From contig NZ_PQIA01000003.1 in assembly GCF_003385235.1 (NCBI RefSeq), positions 1 to 64,000 on the forward strand: a stretch of 64,000 bases of DNA, read 5' to 3'. Of the stretch, positions 27,419 through 35,970 are shown in pieces (positions within the stretch are counted from its first letter, which is position 1; each line of letters opens with the position of its first letter). The position numbers and the translations under genes are program-made. The stretch comes from Amycolatopsis circi. GTDB lineage: Bacteria; Actinomycetota; Actinomycetes; Mycobacteriales; Pseudonocardiaceae. The notes below the pieces were generated by a model. It ran no database searches. It worked only from the letters and a program-made list of their open reading frames with translations, and was not told where the DNA came from.

Positions 27419-28909
27419 ATGAGCGCCGAGTCCGCGAGCCAGCTCAAGAAATCGGCGCTGGGGACGCCGGGCATCGTCTTCTTGGTGGTGTCGTCGGCAG
27501 CACCGCTGGGAGCCACGTTGGGGACGGCGCCGGTCGCCTTCGCTTCGTCCGGCGCGGGGGTGCCGGGGATGTACCTGATCGCCACCGCCATCCTGCTTCT
27601 GTTCGCCGTCGGCTATGCCACGATGGCCCGCTACGTCACCAACGCGGGCGGTTTCACCGCCTACGTGTCCCTCGGCTTGGGGCGACGTGCGGGCCAGGCC
27701 GCCGCGGGGATCGGCCTGCTGGCCTACAACTGCATGCTCGCCGGCGTCTCCGGCCAGTTCGGCGAGTTCGCGCACGACCTGCTGGCCCGGTGGGACCTCC
27801 GGCTGCCCTGGCAGGTCCTCGTGCTCGCGGTGCTGGCCATGGTGGCCGTGCTGGGCTACCTCGAGGTGGACCTGTCCAGCAAGGTGCTGGGCGTTCTGAT
27901 GATCGCCGAGGTGCTCATCCTCCTCGTTTTCGACATCGCCGTCATCGGAAGCGGCGGAGCGCAAGGAATCGACTTCGACGCCGTCGACCCCACCGCCGTC
28001 TTCGCCAAGGCACCCGGCGTAGCCCTGCTGCTCGCCTTCACCTGCTACATCGGTTTCGAGGCGGCAACCGTCTACGGCGAAGAAGCCCGCGACCCCCGCC
28101 GTACCGTTCCTCGCGCCACCTACGTCGCCGTGCTGCTCATGGGCGCCTTCTACGCGGTAACGATCTGGGCCATCGGTCTGGCTCACGGATCGGACTCGGC
28201 GGCCGCGGACGCCGCCGCCGACCCGGTCGGCTTCGTCACCGCTGTCAACACCGCCTTCGTCGGACGGCCGGCCACCGAGCTGATGCAGGTTCTTGTCGTC
28301 ACCAGCCTGTTCGCCGTGCTGCTGGCCGTGCACAACACCCTCACGAGGTACCTGTTCTCCCTGGGCAGAGGAGGCCTGCTGCCCGCGGCACTGGGACGAA
28401 CCCATCGCCGGTTCCGCAGCCCTCACAAGGCAAGCCTCGCCCAGAGTGTCTTCACCCTGCTCGTGCTGTCCGCTTTCATGATCGCGGGCGTCCAGCCCTT
28501 CGCCCAGCTCTACCCCTGGCTCGTCGGGCTCGGAACCCTGGCCGTCCTTCTCTTGCAGGCCACCACTTCGGCGGCCGTCATCGTCTTCTTCCGCCGCCAG
28601 GAACACCGCTCCCGATGGCAGACCCTGGCCGCTCCCCTGCTCGGCGGGCTGGGCCTGCTCCTGATCATCGCGCTGGCCGTCGCCAACTTCGACGTCCTCA
28701 CCGGGCTCACCGGCCCGGCAGCCGTCCTGCTGCCCTGGCTCATCCCGCTGGCCGGCGCGCTCGCCGTGCTGGCCTCCTCCTGGCACGCCCGTCGCGGCCG
28801 ACCTGTCACCCTGGCCGCCTCGCAGCCGGCTGACCCGCCGCCCTCGGACCGCGAACTGTCGGCGACGCCTGCCCTCGACACCGCACCCGAGGATGGCAGG
28901 CAGCCCTGA
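27419..28909 (+). CDS. APC-superfamily amino acid/amine permease
   Basis: 496 residues with about 12 hydrophobic segments. The N-terminal LGTPGIVFLVVSSAAPLGATLG is the helix-1 signature of APC amino acid transporters, followed by GAGVPGMYLIATAILL and the FTCYIGFEAATVYGEEARDPRRTVPRAT loop typical of AspT/YjeH-like members. ATG with GGGAAGGAGGG upstream. Last gene of the operon, so it may import the precursor amino acid or export the amino alcohol product. The C-terminal tail is Pro-rich and cytoplasmic. Confidence 0.88.
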   Translation: MSAESASQLKKSALGTPGIVFLVVSSAAPLGATLGTAPVAFASSGAGVPGMYLIATAILLLFAVGYATMARYVTNAGGFTAYVSLGLGRRAGQAAAGIGLLAYNCMLAGVSGQFGEFAHDLLARWDLRLPWQVLVLAVLAMVAVLGYLEVDLSSKVLGVLMIAEVLILLVFDIAVIGSGGAQGIDFDAVDPTAVFAKAPGVALLLAFTCYIGFEAATVYGEEARDPRRTVPRATYVAVLLMGAFYAVTIWAIGLAHGSDSAAADAAADPVGFVTAVNTAFVGRPATELMQVLVVTSLFAVLLAVHNTLTRYLFSLGRGGLLPAALGRTHRRFRSPHKASLAQSVFTLLVLSAFMIAGVQPFAQLYPWLVGLGTLAVLLLQATTSAAVIVFFRRQEHRSRWQTLAAPLLGGLGLLLIIALAVANFDVLTGLTGPAAVLLPWLIPLAGALAVLASSWHARRGRPVTLAASQPADPPPSDRELSATPALDTAPEDGRQP

Positions 28910-29843
28910 CGCCCTCGCGCCTCCACGCGGTCGAGGTCCTCCGTTCAGGCATCGGAGGCATCGACGACATCAGCCTGCAGCACAGGCGAAGAGCCGACGT
29001 TGAGGCACTGCGATGGGGCGTTTGCGATGCGCGAGGCCTGGAGGTTCGCACCCGATTGGTTTGGCCCGAGCACAAGAACTCCATGACAACCTTGTGCGAG
29101 GACGGTAAAGTCCGTCGGCTGACGCCGAAGTTCGGGCGCGCTGGAATCTGTCGAGCACAGACCGCGAACAATGTGATGCACACTGCCTGCTTCCGCAAAC
29201 TGGTGAATCCATTGGCGCAGAAGAGAGCTGGCCACATCGAGGATGCCTTCTCTGTCGAACAACTTGATCGTCCAGTCGGCAGCTCAGTGAAGAAGTTGGC
29301 GAGAACGATCGCCGACGTTCCGGCCCCCTTCAGTTCGCCCTTGAGCAGCTCAAGGAACCGGATCTCCGACCCGACACTCGGTTTCTCGCCCCAGAACAGC
29401 TCGACTGTCACGGCCGCGTCCTATCGCGGAACGAGCATCGGCAGCGCTTGCGCCGCCCAATCCTCGCTCCGATGCCGGGAGCCGATCCCACCAGGCGAGT
29501 GCCATGACCGAACGCCGGCTGAGCGGCTGGTTCGGCAAGGACGTCGCGCTGAACTGCCTGCCTGACGTCGCCGCGACGCAATGCGGACGGGTGATCTCAG
29601 CCCGCGTCGCGCCGGTGAGTGCAATGCGGAAATTGGCGGGTCGTCGACGTACTCACCCCTCCGCACGTCTTCACACCACCGATCGATCGGGTGGGATGCG
29701 GCCGCCCGGAACTCTTGCCCGCCAACAGGGTTCGGCAGTTGCGAACAAGACGGCCGCGCAACCGGCGGCCTTGTCCCGGATCTGCCTCCGACCGAGTCGG
29801 CTGTACCGACGATCCGGACCGTCTCCGAACGAGTTCGGCACCC
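28910..29843. other. Decayed boundary region between the two pathway regions
   Basis: This stretch separates the aminomutase operon from the catabolic island and holds no intact gene. The minus-strand remnant at 28945-29411 is listed separately. From 29412 onward I see nothing but scattered open frames, and no clear terminator for the permease gene. Confidence 0.4.
28945..29411 (-). pseudogene. Remnant of an unrecognised gene
   Basis: A GTG at 29411 opens a natural-looking N-terminus (MTVELFWGEKPSVGSEIRFL, continuing to about residue 42, SAIVLANFF). After that the sensible reading appears to continue in another frame (LFDREGILDVASSLLRQWIHQF and PTDFTVLAQGCHGVLVLG). The start resembles nuclease-related (NERD-like) proteins, but I could not find the catalytic pattern. 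Most likely a frameshifted, truncated gene. Confidence 0.3.
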
Positions 29844-29856
29844 GCCCGACCGGGGG
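29844..29856 (-). promoter_or_regulatory. Island motif site 1 (CCCCCGGTCGGGC)
   Basis: Read on the minus strand it fits CCCCC[A/G]nnYGGGC. It ends exactly 54 nt before the ATG of the NmrA-like gene at 29911. Confidence 0.6.
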
Positions 29857-29910
29857 TTGTTGTGCGCGCTCTCGCACGGTCCAGGGCCGGACGAGCGCTC
29901 TACTGGCCTG

Positions 29911-30810
29911 ATGGGAAAAACACTCATCCTCGGAGCGACCGGAAATCTGGGCGGCCTCACCGCCGCCCGCCTGTACCGCAGCGCTCCGCAGACGCTCCGG
30001 GCCGCGACAAGCCGCGATGCCGGGATCCGCCGCCTGGACCGGAAGTTCCCCGGCGCCGAGGCCGTGCTCTGCGATTGGAACGACGAGGCCAGCCTGATCG
30101 AGGCGATGCGGGGCGTCAGCAAGATCCTCGTGGTGACCCCGGACCTCGTCACCGACGAGTCGGTCGTCACCCTGAACATCATCCGCGCCGCGCAGAAGAC
30201 CGGTGCCGTCGAACTCGTCGTCCGGCTGCTCGGGATGCCGCCCGGCTTCACCCTCGAACAGGCCGACCCGGCGTACGTCGGCGCCCGTTGCGGTGCCGGG
30301 CTGCACGTCGTCGCCAAGCCGCTCCTCGACGCGAGCGGCCTGCCGGTCTGCTATGTCAACGTCCCGGCCTGGCTGATGTTCAACCTGCAGTCCTTCGTGG
30401 CCGCGGACGTTAAGGCCCATCGCCGGATCGCCATGCCCGCGACCACCGACTGCCCCCGGATGTGGGTCTCGGAGGGGGACGTCGCCGAGGTCTTCGCCCG
30501 GATTCTGTCCGGCGACGCCGCGGAGCACGCCGGGCAGGAGTACTTGCTGACCTCGCCGGACCGGCACTCCTACGCCGATCTGGCGCGGGTCTTCACCGAG
30601 GTGCTCGGCGAACCCGTGGCCTACGCGGACGACGACCAGCCGCTGCGCGACGCGATGGGACCGGCTTTCGACCAGCTGATGACCTACCTGAGCCACGAGA
30701 CCGGCTCGTACGCCGCAGTCCGCCACGTTGACACCCTCACGCGAATGCTGGGCCGCCCACCAGAAACCCTGCACGACTACATCACCGCCCGCAAGGAGCT
30801 TTACTCGTGA
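29911..30810 (+). CDS. NmrA-family NAD(P)-binding reductase
   Basis: 299 residues. The Rossmann start is TLILGATGNLGGLTAARLY. The body (VLCDWNDEASLIEAMRGVSKILVVTPD) and the WVSEGDVAEVFARIL segment are typical of the NmrA/atypical-SDR group. No Tyr-Lys catalytic pair is evident. Members reduce quinones or alkenes, or sense NADP. It overlaps the downstream cupin gene by 4 bp (GTGA). First gene of the island, directly behind motif site 1. The role in catabolism is unknown. Confidence 0.78.
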   Translation: MGKTLILGATGNLGGLTAARLYRSAPQTLRAATSRDAGIRRLDRKFPGAEAVLCDWNDEASLIEAMRGVSKILVVTPDLVTDESVVTLNIIRAAQKTGAVELVVRLLGMPPGFTLEQADPAYVGARCGAGLHVVAKPLLDASGLPVCYVNVPAWLMFNLQSFVAADVKAHRRIAMPATTDCPRMWVSEGDVAEVFARILSGDAAEHAGQEYLLTSPDRHSYADLARVFTEVLGEPVAYADDDQPLRDAMGPAFDQLMTYLSHETGSYAAVRHVDTLTRMLGRPPETLHDYITARKELYS

Positions 30811-31211
30811 CCCCGGTCCACCCCGTCGCGGCCAAGCGCGGCCACCTCGAGGGCAAGAACCTCCGGCCGATGCCGCTGTGGCCGGCCGAGATGATGCCGC
30901 GTCCGATCCCGGCCAACCGCAACGCCGTCTGGTACTCCGGCGAGGACATCACCACGTGCGTCTACGAGGCCGACGACGGCACAGTGGCCTTCGCCGACCT
31001 GCCCTACGACGAGCACGTGCACATCCTCAACGGCACCGCAGTCCTGACGTCGGCGGACGGCCGGGTGGACACCTACGGCCCCGGCGACTGGTTCGTCGCG
31101 CCCAAGGGCTGGTCTGGCACGTGGGAAATGAGCGGTGGATACCGCGAGATGATCGTGTTCCACACCGCGGCTCTGCTCGCCGCCGCGAAAAAATGGGGCA
31201 TCGACGGCTGA
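30807..31211 (+). CDS. Single-domain cupin (EutQ/cupin_3-like)
   Basis: 134 residues from a GTG overlapping the NmrA stop. The cupin core reads AFADLPYDEHVHILNGTAVLTSADGRVDTYGPGDWFVAPKGWSGTWE, with the PxG.H-type first motif weakened and the G(X)5-7PxG second motif clear. Only E and H residues in YDEHVHI look able to bind metal. Proteins of this type are small isomerases, lyases or binding proteins in catabolic gene sets. Co-translated with the NmrA-like reductase; function not recognised. Confidence 0.72.
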   Translation: MTPVHPVAAKRGHLEGKNLRPMPLWPAEMMPRPIPANRNAVWYSGEDITTCVYEADDGTVAFADLPYDEHVHILNGTAVLTSADGRVDTYGPGDWFVAPKGWSGTWEMSGGYREMIVFHTAALLAAAKKWGIDG

Positions 31212-31258
31212 TCGCCGCATCGGGCGCGCTCTGTTGTGCGCCGTTTCAACCGTGGACA

Positions 31259-31303
31259 CCGGAGTGCCGGACCAGGATGCACAAGTCCGGTCCGGCACTC
31301 CGG
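31259..31303 (+). terminator. Hairpin after the cupin gene
   Basis: Perfect 15-nt arms (CCGGAGTGCCGGACC and complement) with a 15-nt loop, 48 nt after the cupin stop. No T-run. Confidence 0.6.
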
Positions 31304-31471
31304 GACGGCCGAGCTGCGAATACCACATAGAGAACCGAGACAGAGACGTTCGCACGTGATAGCTGCCGGCGCTGCTGGACGAGAACGGAACAGTGAACGA
31401 CTTCGCCGCCTGCATCCGGCACAAGGTCCCGGCGGCCCGCTGGGCCGAGCCCGAGATAGTGCGGCGGCACT

Positions 31472-31484
31472 CCCCCACCCGGGC
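31472..31484 (+). promoter_or_regulatory. Island motif site 2 (CCCCCACCCGGGC)
   Basis: Fits CCCCCAnnYGGGC exactly and ends 54 nt before the ATG of the saccharopine-dehydrogenase-like gene at 31539. Confidence 0.65.
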
Positions 31485-31538
31485 ACACTGACCCCGTCCA
31501 CGGCCCGGCACCGTCGCCGGAACTTCGAAAATCCCTCC

Positions 31539-32717
31539 ATGACGAACAACCCCGGCCTCGGCGCAGGCAAGAGAATTCTGGTGACAGGCGGCGCCGGCGA
31601 AATGGCGAAGTACGCCTGCCGGGCGCTCGCCGATTCGGACGAGGTCGGTCTGGTCCTGGTCTCCGACCGCGACTTCGACCGCGCGAAGGCCGTCGCCGCG
31701 GAACTCGGTCCCAAGGCCGAAGCGCTCGCGCTCGACATCTCCGACAGCGAGGCGTTGGGCAAGGCCCTGGCCGACGTCGACGTCGTGCTGAACTGCGCGG
31801 GCCCGTTCTACCGGTTCGGCCGAGAGGTGCTCAGCGCGGCGATCGCGGCGCAGACCCATTACCTGGACATCTGCGATGACTGGGAGCCGACCATCGACAT
31901 GCTCGAACTGGACGACGCCGCACGGGCCGCGGGCATCACCGCGATCATCGGCATGGGTTCCAGTCCGGGCACCAGCAACCTGCTCGCGATGCTCTGCATG
32001 ACCGAACTCGATCAGGTCGACAAGGTCTACACGGCATGGTCGATCGGCGGCATCAAGCCGGACCCGCCGGAGCGCAAGGGCAAGCCCAACGCAGCGCGCG
32101 ACCACTGGATCCACAACTGCACGGAGCCGATCAAGGTCCGTCGCGGCGGCGCCCTGGCGGACACGTACGCGCTCGACGAGATCAAGCTCGCCTACCCGGG
32201 CGTCGGCGAGCACTCGGTCTGGGTGTGCGGCCATCCGGAGCCGATGACGCTCCCGAAGGTCCGCCCGGAGATCCAGGAGTCCTACAACGTCATGGTCGCG
32301 CGACGCGGCCTGATGGAGGCGCTCAAGGCGATCCAGGGCCGGGTGAAGGCCGGCGAACTCGATGTCCCGGCCGCTGGTGTGGCGCTCACCGAAACCCCGG
32401 GCATCAACGGTCCGGCGGCAGGCGAACGTCCTCCGTTCGCCGGACTGTTCGCAGTCGCCGAAGGGGTCAAGAACGGCGTCGCCACGCGTGTGGGCGCGAC
32501 CCCGGTCGTCCTGCCGAACGCCAACATGGGCGAGTTCACCGGTTATCCCCTGGCCGTCGCCACCGTGATGCTCTGCCGCGGCCAGGTGTCCGAACTGGGC
32601 GTCCACGGCCCGGAGGGAGCTGTCGACCCGCACATCTACTTCGACGTCCTCGCCGACTTCGCCGAGGACCGGCCCGCTGGCGTCGAGCCGGTCGAAGTCG
32701 TCACCGAAACCATCTGA
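31539..32717 (+). CDS. Saccharopine-dehydrogenase-like oxidoreductase
   Basis: 392 residues. It starts with a Rossmann motif (ILVTGGAGEMAKYACRAL) and continues with VLVSDRDFDRAKAVAAEL and DVVLNCAGPFYRFGREVLSAAI. The latter is the NAGPF-type signature of the Lys9/saccharopine dehydrogenase family. A GMGSSPGTSNLLA segment follows, as in carboxynorspermidine/saccharopine-type enzymes, which make or cleave secondary amines by NAD(P)H-dependent reductive amination. ATG at 31539; the leader has no clear ribosome-binding site. It forms a pair with the Rid protein 31 nt downstream. In an amine-degrading island it may oxidise a C-N bond; this is inference. Confidence 0.8.
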   Translation: MTNNPGLGAGKRILVTGGAGEMAKYACRALADSDEVGLVLVSDRDFDRAKAVAAELGPKAEALALDISDSEALGKALADVDVVLNCAGPFYRFGREVLSAAIAAQTHYLDICDDWEPTIDMLELDDAARAAGITAIIGMGSSPGTSNLLAMLCMTELDQVDKVYTAWSIGGIKPDPPERKGKPNAARDHWIHNCTEPIKVRRGGALADTYALDEIKLAYPGVGEHSVWVCGHPEPMTLPKVRPEIQESYNVMVARRGLMEALKAIQGRVKAGELDVPAAGVALTETPGINGPAAGERPPFAGLFAVAEGVKNGVATRVGATPVVLPNANMGEFTGYPLAVATVMLCRGQVSELGVHGPEGAVDPHIYFDVLADFAEDRPAGVEPVEVVTETI

Positions 32718-32748
32718 AACCCTGGCAACCCGAAAGCAGAGGAACCCC

Positions 32749-33153
32749 ATGGCCGTCAAGAAGGTCAACACCGACACGCTCGCCAAGCCCCACGGTTTCG
32801 CGCACGCGATGGTCGCCTCCGGCAGCAAGATCATCACCACGACCGGGCAGATCTCAGCCGACCTCGACGGGCAGATCGTCGGTCAAGGCGACCACCGCAC
32901 GCAGTCGTACCTCGCGACCCTCAACGCGTTCAAGGCGCTCACCGCGACCGGCGCGGCCGCCACGGACGTCACTCGCATGATGGTCTACGTGGTCGACGCG
33001 ACCCAGGAAAACCTCGAGAAGGTCTACGAGGGCCTCGGCAAGGGCGTCGGCGAGGCCGGCGGCAAGTCCACTGCCATGACGTTGGTCGGCATCACCGGTC
33101 TCGCGAACCCGGACGCGCTCATCGAGATCGACCTCACGGCGGTCGTCGACTGA
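32749..33153 (+). CDS. Rid-family protein (YjgF/YER057c/UK114)
   Basis: 134 residues of the trimeric Rid fold: HAMVASGSKIITTTGQISADLDGQIVG at the N-terminus and a TLVGITGLANPDALIEIDLTAVVD end. Canonical RidA has an Arg (R105 in E. coli) in PARSxV that binds the enamine/imine carboxylate. Here that segment reads KSTAMTLVGI without Arg, so this belongs to another Rid subgroup and imine deaminase activity is not assured. Such proteins often accompany amine- or amino-acid-degrading enzymes. Followed by a strong terminator. Confidence 0.82.
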   Translation: MAVKKVNTDTLAKPHGFAHAMVASGSKIITTTGQISADLDGQIVGQGDHRTQSYLATLNAFKALTATGAAATDVTRMMVYVVDATQENLEKVYEGLGKGVGEAGGKSTAMTLVGITGLANPDALIEIDLTAVVD

Positions 33154-33171
33154 GCGCATCGCCGCGAAGAG

Positions 33172-33207
33172 CCGCCCCTCCAGAGCTTCCCGGAGGGGCG
33201 GTTTTTC
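33172..33207 (+). terminator. Rho-independent terminator after the Rid gene
   Basis: CCGCCCCTCC, a 10-nt loop, GGAGGGGCGG, then TTTTT. This is the only hairpin in the window with a classical T-run. Confidence 0.9.
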
Positions 33208-33250
33208 AGCCTCGGCATCTACGTGCTGGCAAAAGCGGCGAGGGCCGGCA

Positions 33251-33282
33251 CAGCAGGCCGGGCTCTCGGGCCCGGCCTGCTG
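33251..33282. terminator. Second hairpin in the convergent gap
   Basis: Perfect 12-nt arms (CAGCAGGCCGGG and complement) with an 8-nt loop, 30 nt beyond the stop of the leftward SDR gene. Probably ends the SDR operon. Confidence 0.65.
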
Positions 33283-33311
33283 CCTCACTGCACGGAGCCG
33301 TCCAGCAACCG

Positions 33312-34064
33312 TTACTGCGCGGTGTACCCGCCGTCGACGAGGTACGACGCGCCGGTCACGAAGCTGGCCTCCTCACTGGCCAGGAACGCCACGACGGCTG
33401 CCACCTCCTCCGGTTCCGCCAGCCGGCCCAGCGGATGCCGCTCCAGCAGCGTGGGGTCCTCTTTGATGTCGAGTTCGACCATCGGGGTGTTGACGTAGCC
33501 GGGGCACACGGCATTGACCCGGATCCGGTCCGCGGCGTGCTCCAGGGCCAGGGATTTGGTCAGTCCTTCGATCGCGTGCTTGCTCGCGATGTACGACGCC
33601 GCACCGGGCGAGGCCACTCGGCCGTAGATCGACGCCGTGTTGACCAGTGCGCCGCCACCCGCCTCGATCATCAGGGGGATGGCCGCCTTGGCCATGAGGA
33701 AGGCACCGTGGAGATTGACGTCGAGGACCTGGCGCCATTCCGGGAACGGCGTGGAGGCCCCGAAGCTCTCCAGCACGATCCCAGCGTTGTTGAACAGGAC
33801 ATCGAGGCGGCCGTATTCCTTCCGAACGGAGGCGACGGCACCGGCGACTGCGGGCTCCTCGGTGACCGAGGCGAGGTGGAAGACAGCGTCGTGGCCGGCG
33901 GCGCGCAACGCCGACTCCGCCCGCGTGCCGGCTTCCTCGTTCACGTCGACCAGCATGACCCGGGCACCTTCGGTTGTGAACCGCCACGCGGCAGCCAGCC
34001 CGATTCCCGATGCGGCACCCGTGATGAGCACGACCTTGCCATCGAATCGCGCCATGGCTCTCAC
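33312..34064 (-). CDS. Short-chain dehydrogenase/reductase (FabG-like)
   Basis: About 250 residues of classical SDR: VVLITGAASGIGLAAAW cofactor motif, LFNNAGIVLE, ALVNTASIYGRVASPGAASYIASKHA with the Ser-Tyr-Lys triad, and the C-terminal FVTGASYLVDGGYTAQ. A GTG at 34064 overlaps the upstream SDR stop as GTGA with GGTGGGG in front. The ATG at 34055 is the alternative and loses only three residues. Co-translated with the neighbouring SDR. It would interconvert an alcohol and ketone; with the adjacent Baeyer-Villiger-type enzyme, alcohol to ketone oxidation is the likely direction (inference). Confidence 0.88.
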   Translation of the reverse strand: MRAMARFDGKVVLITGAASGIGLAAAWRFTTEGARVMLVDVNEEAGTRAESALRAAGHDAVFHLASVTEEPAVAGAVASVRKEYGRLDVLFNNAGIVLESFGASTPFPEWRQVLDVNLHGAFLMAKAAIPLMIEAGGGALVNTASIYGRVASPGAASYIASKHAIEGLTKSLALEHAADRIRVNAVCPGYVNTPMVELDIKEDPTLLERHPLGRLAEPEEVAAVVAFLASEEASFVTGASYLVDGGYTAQ

Positions 34065-34867
34065 TTCGACCCCACCTTTCGCTGACGCTCCTCCCCTGAC
34101 CGGCGAGCGAGGACGCTGAACCGGAGTCCGACAGTTGGCACCAGGCCCGTACACCGCGTGAGCAGTCCACTCATCCGCGGGACCGAGCGGACCAATCCGG
34201 TGCTGTCAAGAAGTTTCACCGCCGCAGTCGCGACGTCCTCGGCATCGAGATGACGGCCTCCCGCGAACAAGATGGCCGCTCCCGCGTCGTCCGACCGGGA
34301 CGTGACCATGTCGGTGGCCACCACGTCGGGGCACAGCGCGTGGACCCGAATCGGCAGGCCGGCGTGGTCGAGGTCGCCCTGCAGCGAGGTCGAATACGAA
34401 AGCACCGCGGCCTTCGTCGCCGCGTAGACGGCGAGCCCCGGCACTGGCCCGAGCGCCGCGTTCGAGGCGATGTTGAGGATGCGTCCCCCAGGCGTCATCG
34501 CTTGCACGGCTGCGGTCGAGCCCGCGATCACGCCGCGGACGTTGACGTCGAAGCTCGCCGCGATGTCGTCCGGGCTGTTGGTCCAGCCGTCGCCGGAGAT
34601 CAGGATGCCGGCGTTGTTCACCCAGACGCCCAGCTGTCCCATCTCGTTCGCGCGTTGCGCCACCCGCTCATGGCTCGCGGCGTCTCGGACGTCTTGAACC
34701 GCCCACGCGCACTCCGCACCGATGCGACGGGCTGCCTCGCGAACCAGCGACTCGTCGATATCGGTGAGCAGGACGCGATGGCCCTGCTTCGCAAGCAGGC
34801 TGCCGATCGCGAACCCGATGCCCCTGCCGCCGCCCGTGACCACTGCCACCGTTCCGTTGGCTCTCAT
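34061..34867 (-). CDS. Short-chain dehydrogenase/reductase
   Basis: 268 residues: VAVVTGGGRGIGFAIGSLL, VWVNNAGILISGDG, RILNIASNAALGPVPGLAVYAATKAA (Ser/Tyr/Lys present). It differs from its partner by a basic C-terminal extension (LLTRCTGLVPTVGLRF onward), seen in SDRs of lipid or ring-compound metabolism. First gene of a two-SDR leftward unit; its ATG lies 55 nt from motif site 3. It is divergent from the hydrolase/monooxygenase pair, which shares the control region. Confidence 0.87.
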   Translation of the reverse strand: MRANGTVAVVTGGGRGIGFAIGSLLAKQGHRVLLTDIDESLVREAARRIGAECAWAVQDVRDAASHERVAQRANEMGQLGVWVNNAGILISGDGWTNSPDDIAASFDVNVRGVIAGSTAAVQAMTPGGRILNIASNAALGPVPGLAVYAATKAAVLSYSTSLQGDLDHAGLPIRVHALCPDVVATDMVTSRSDDAGAAILFAGGRHLDAEDVATAAVKLLDSTGLVRSVPRMSGLLTRCTGLVPTVGLRFSVLARRSGEERQRKVGSK

Positions 34868-34922
34868 AGCGCTCGAGGGTCGTACTCGGCCGTCCGTCGC
34901 GAGCGATTCGCCGCGGCGAGGG

Positions 34923-34935
34923 CGCCCACTTGGGC
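34923..34935. promoter_or_regulatory. Island motif site 3 (CGCCCACTTGGGC)
   Basis: One mismatch in the C-run. It lies 55 nt from the leftward SDR start and 95 nt from the rightward hydrolase start. A weaker copy (CCCCCGATTAGGT) begins 5 nt further right at 34941 and could serve the hydrolase. Confidence 0.5.
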
Positions 34936-35030
34936 TACATCCCCCGATTAGGTCCCCATTTCCCCGCTATCGGCCGCTTGGCCTTCAAGCCGACCGAAAC
35001 TGCGGCGAGACCGACGCCAGGAGGAACACG

Positions 35031-35966
35031 ATGCCCCTTGAGCCGAAATCGGCCCAGTTCGTGGAGGCGCTCGCGGCCGCGGGCGATCCGCCGCTGCACG
35101 AGAGCACCCCCGCCATCGCCCGGATGGGAGACATGGTCGCCGCCGGCCTGACCGGCCGCGGACCCGAGGTCGGGTCGGTGCGCAACCTGAAGCTGGACGG
35201 CAAAAACGGCCGCTTCCGGGTGCGGGTCCTGGCTCCCGCCGGACCTTCCCGGGGAGTGGTCGTGTACTTCCACGGCGGAGGCTGGGTGCTGGGCGACATC
35301 GACCTGCAGTACGACTTCGTCGGCCGCGACCTGGTGAACCGCACCCGATGCACGGTCGTCCTCGTCAATTACCGGAAGGCCCCCGAACACCCTTTCCCGA
35401 CCGCTCTCGAAGACAGCTACGCGGCGCTGACCTGGGTTTCGGAGAGCCTGCACAAGCAAGGCCCGCTGATCGTCGCCGGCGACAGCGCCGGCGGCAACAT
35501 CGCCGCGGTGCTGACCCGGTGGGCGCGGGACAACGGCGGGCCGAAGATCGACGGCCAGGTCCTCGTCTACCCGGTCACCGACTGCGACCTGGATCGCCCT
35601 TCCTGCCTCGACCCGGCGAACCAGCTCCTCATCGGGCGCGAGGCGATGCGGTGGTTCTGGGATCATTACCTCCCCGACGAAGCCAGCCGCAGCGCTCCGG
35701 ATGCCTCGCCGCTGCGCGCCGCGAATCTCGCCGGACTGCCGTCCGCTCTGGTTTACACGGCCGAGTACGACCCGTTGCACGACGAAGGCGTTGCGTACGC
35801 CGCGGCCCTGCGCGCGGCGGGCGTCGACGTCACCTCCGAAGAGGCTGCCGGAGAAATGCACGGGTTCTTCCAGATGGCCAACATTTTCCCGGGTTATGAC
35901 GACGGGATCGAACTGGTGTCGCGCTATATCAGCACCTTCGCCGACAGCTTCGGAAGGCAGGCCTGA
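35031..35966 (+). CDS. Alpha/beta-hydrolase esterase (hormone-sensitive lipase family)
   Basis: 311 residues. The oxyanion-hole motif HGGGW is in VVVYFHGGGWVLGD, the nucleophile elbow in VAGDSAGGNIA, the acid in YTAEYDPLHDEG and the catalytic His in GEMHGFFQ. All features of HSL/AXE-type esterases are present. ATG with CCAGGAGG before it. It sits 4 nt upstream of the monooxygenase gene, so the pair probably forms and opens an ester or lactone: ketone to lactone by the monooxygenase, lactone to hydroxy acid by this esterase. Substrate unknown. Confidence 0.9.
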   Translation: MPLEPKSAQFVEALAAAGDPPLHESTPAIARMGDMVAAGLTGRGPEVGSVRNLKLDGKNGRFRVRVLAPAGPSRGVVVYFHGGGWVLGDIDLQYDFVGRDLVNRTRCTVVLVNYRKAPEHPFPTALEDSYAALTWVSESLHKQGPLIVAGDSAGGNIAAVLTRWARDNGGPKIDGQVLVYPVTDCDLDRPSCLDPANQLLIGREAMRWFWDHYLPDEASRSAPDASPLRAANLAGLPSALVYTAEYDPLHDEGVAYAAALRAAGVDVTSEEAAGEMHGFFQMANIFPGYDDGIELVSRYISTFADSFGRQA

Positions 35967-35970
35967 GGTC

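Larger units (their letters stand above)
31212..31538. other. Gap with hairpin, gene scrap and motif site 2
   Basis: Contains the terminator-like hairpin at 31259-31303 and motif site 2 at 31472-31484. A short reading between them (LLDENGTVNDFAACIRHKVPAARWAEPEIV) looks like the C-terminal tail of a deleted gene. I cannot name it. Confidence 0.45.
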
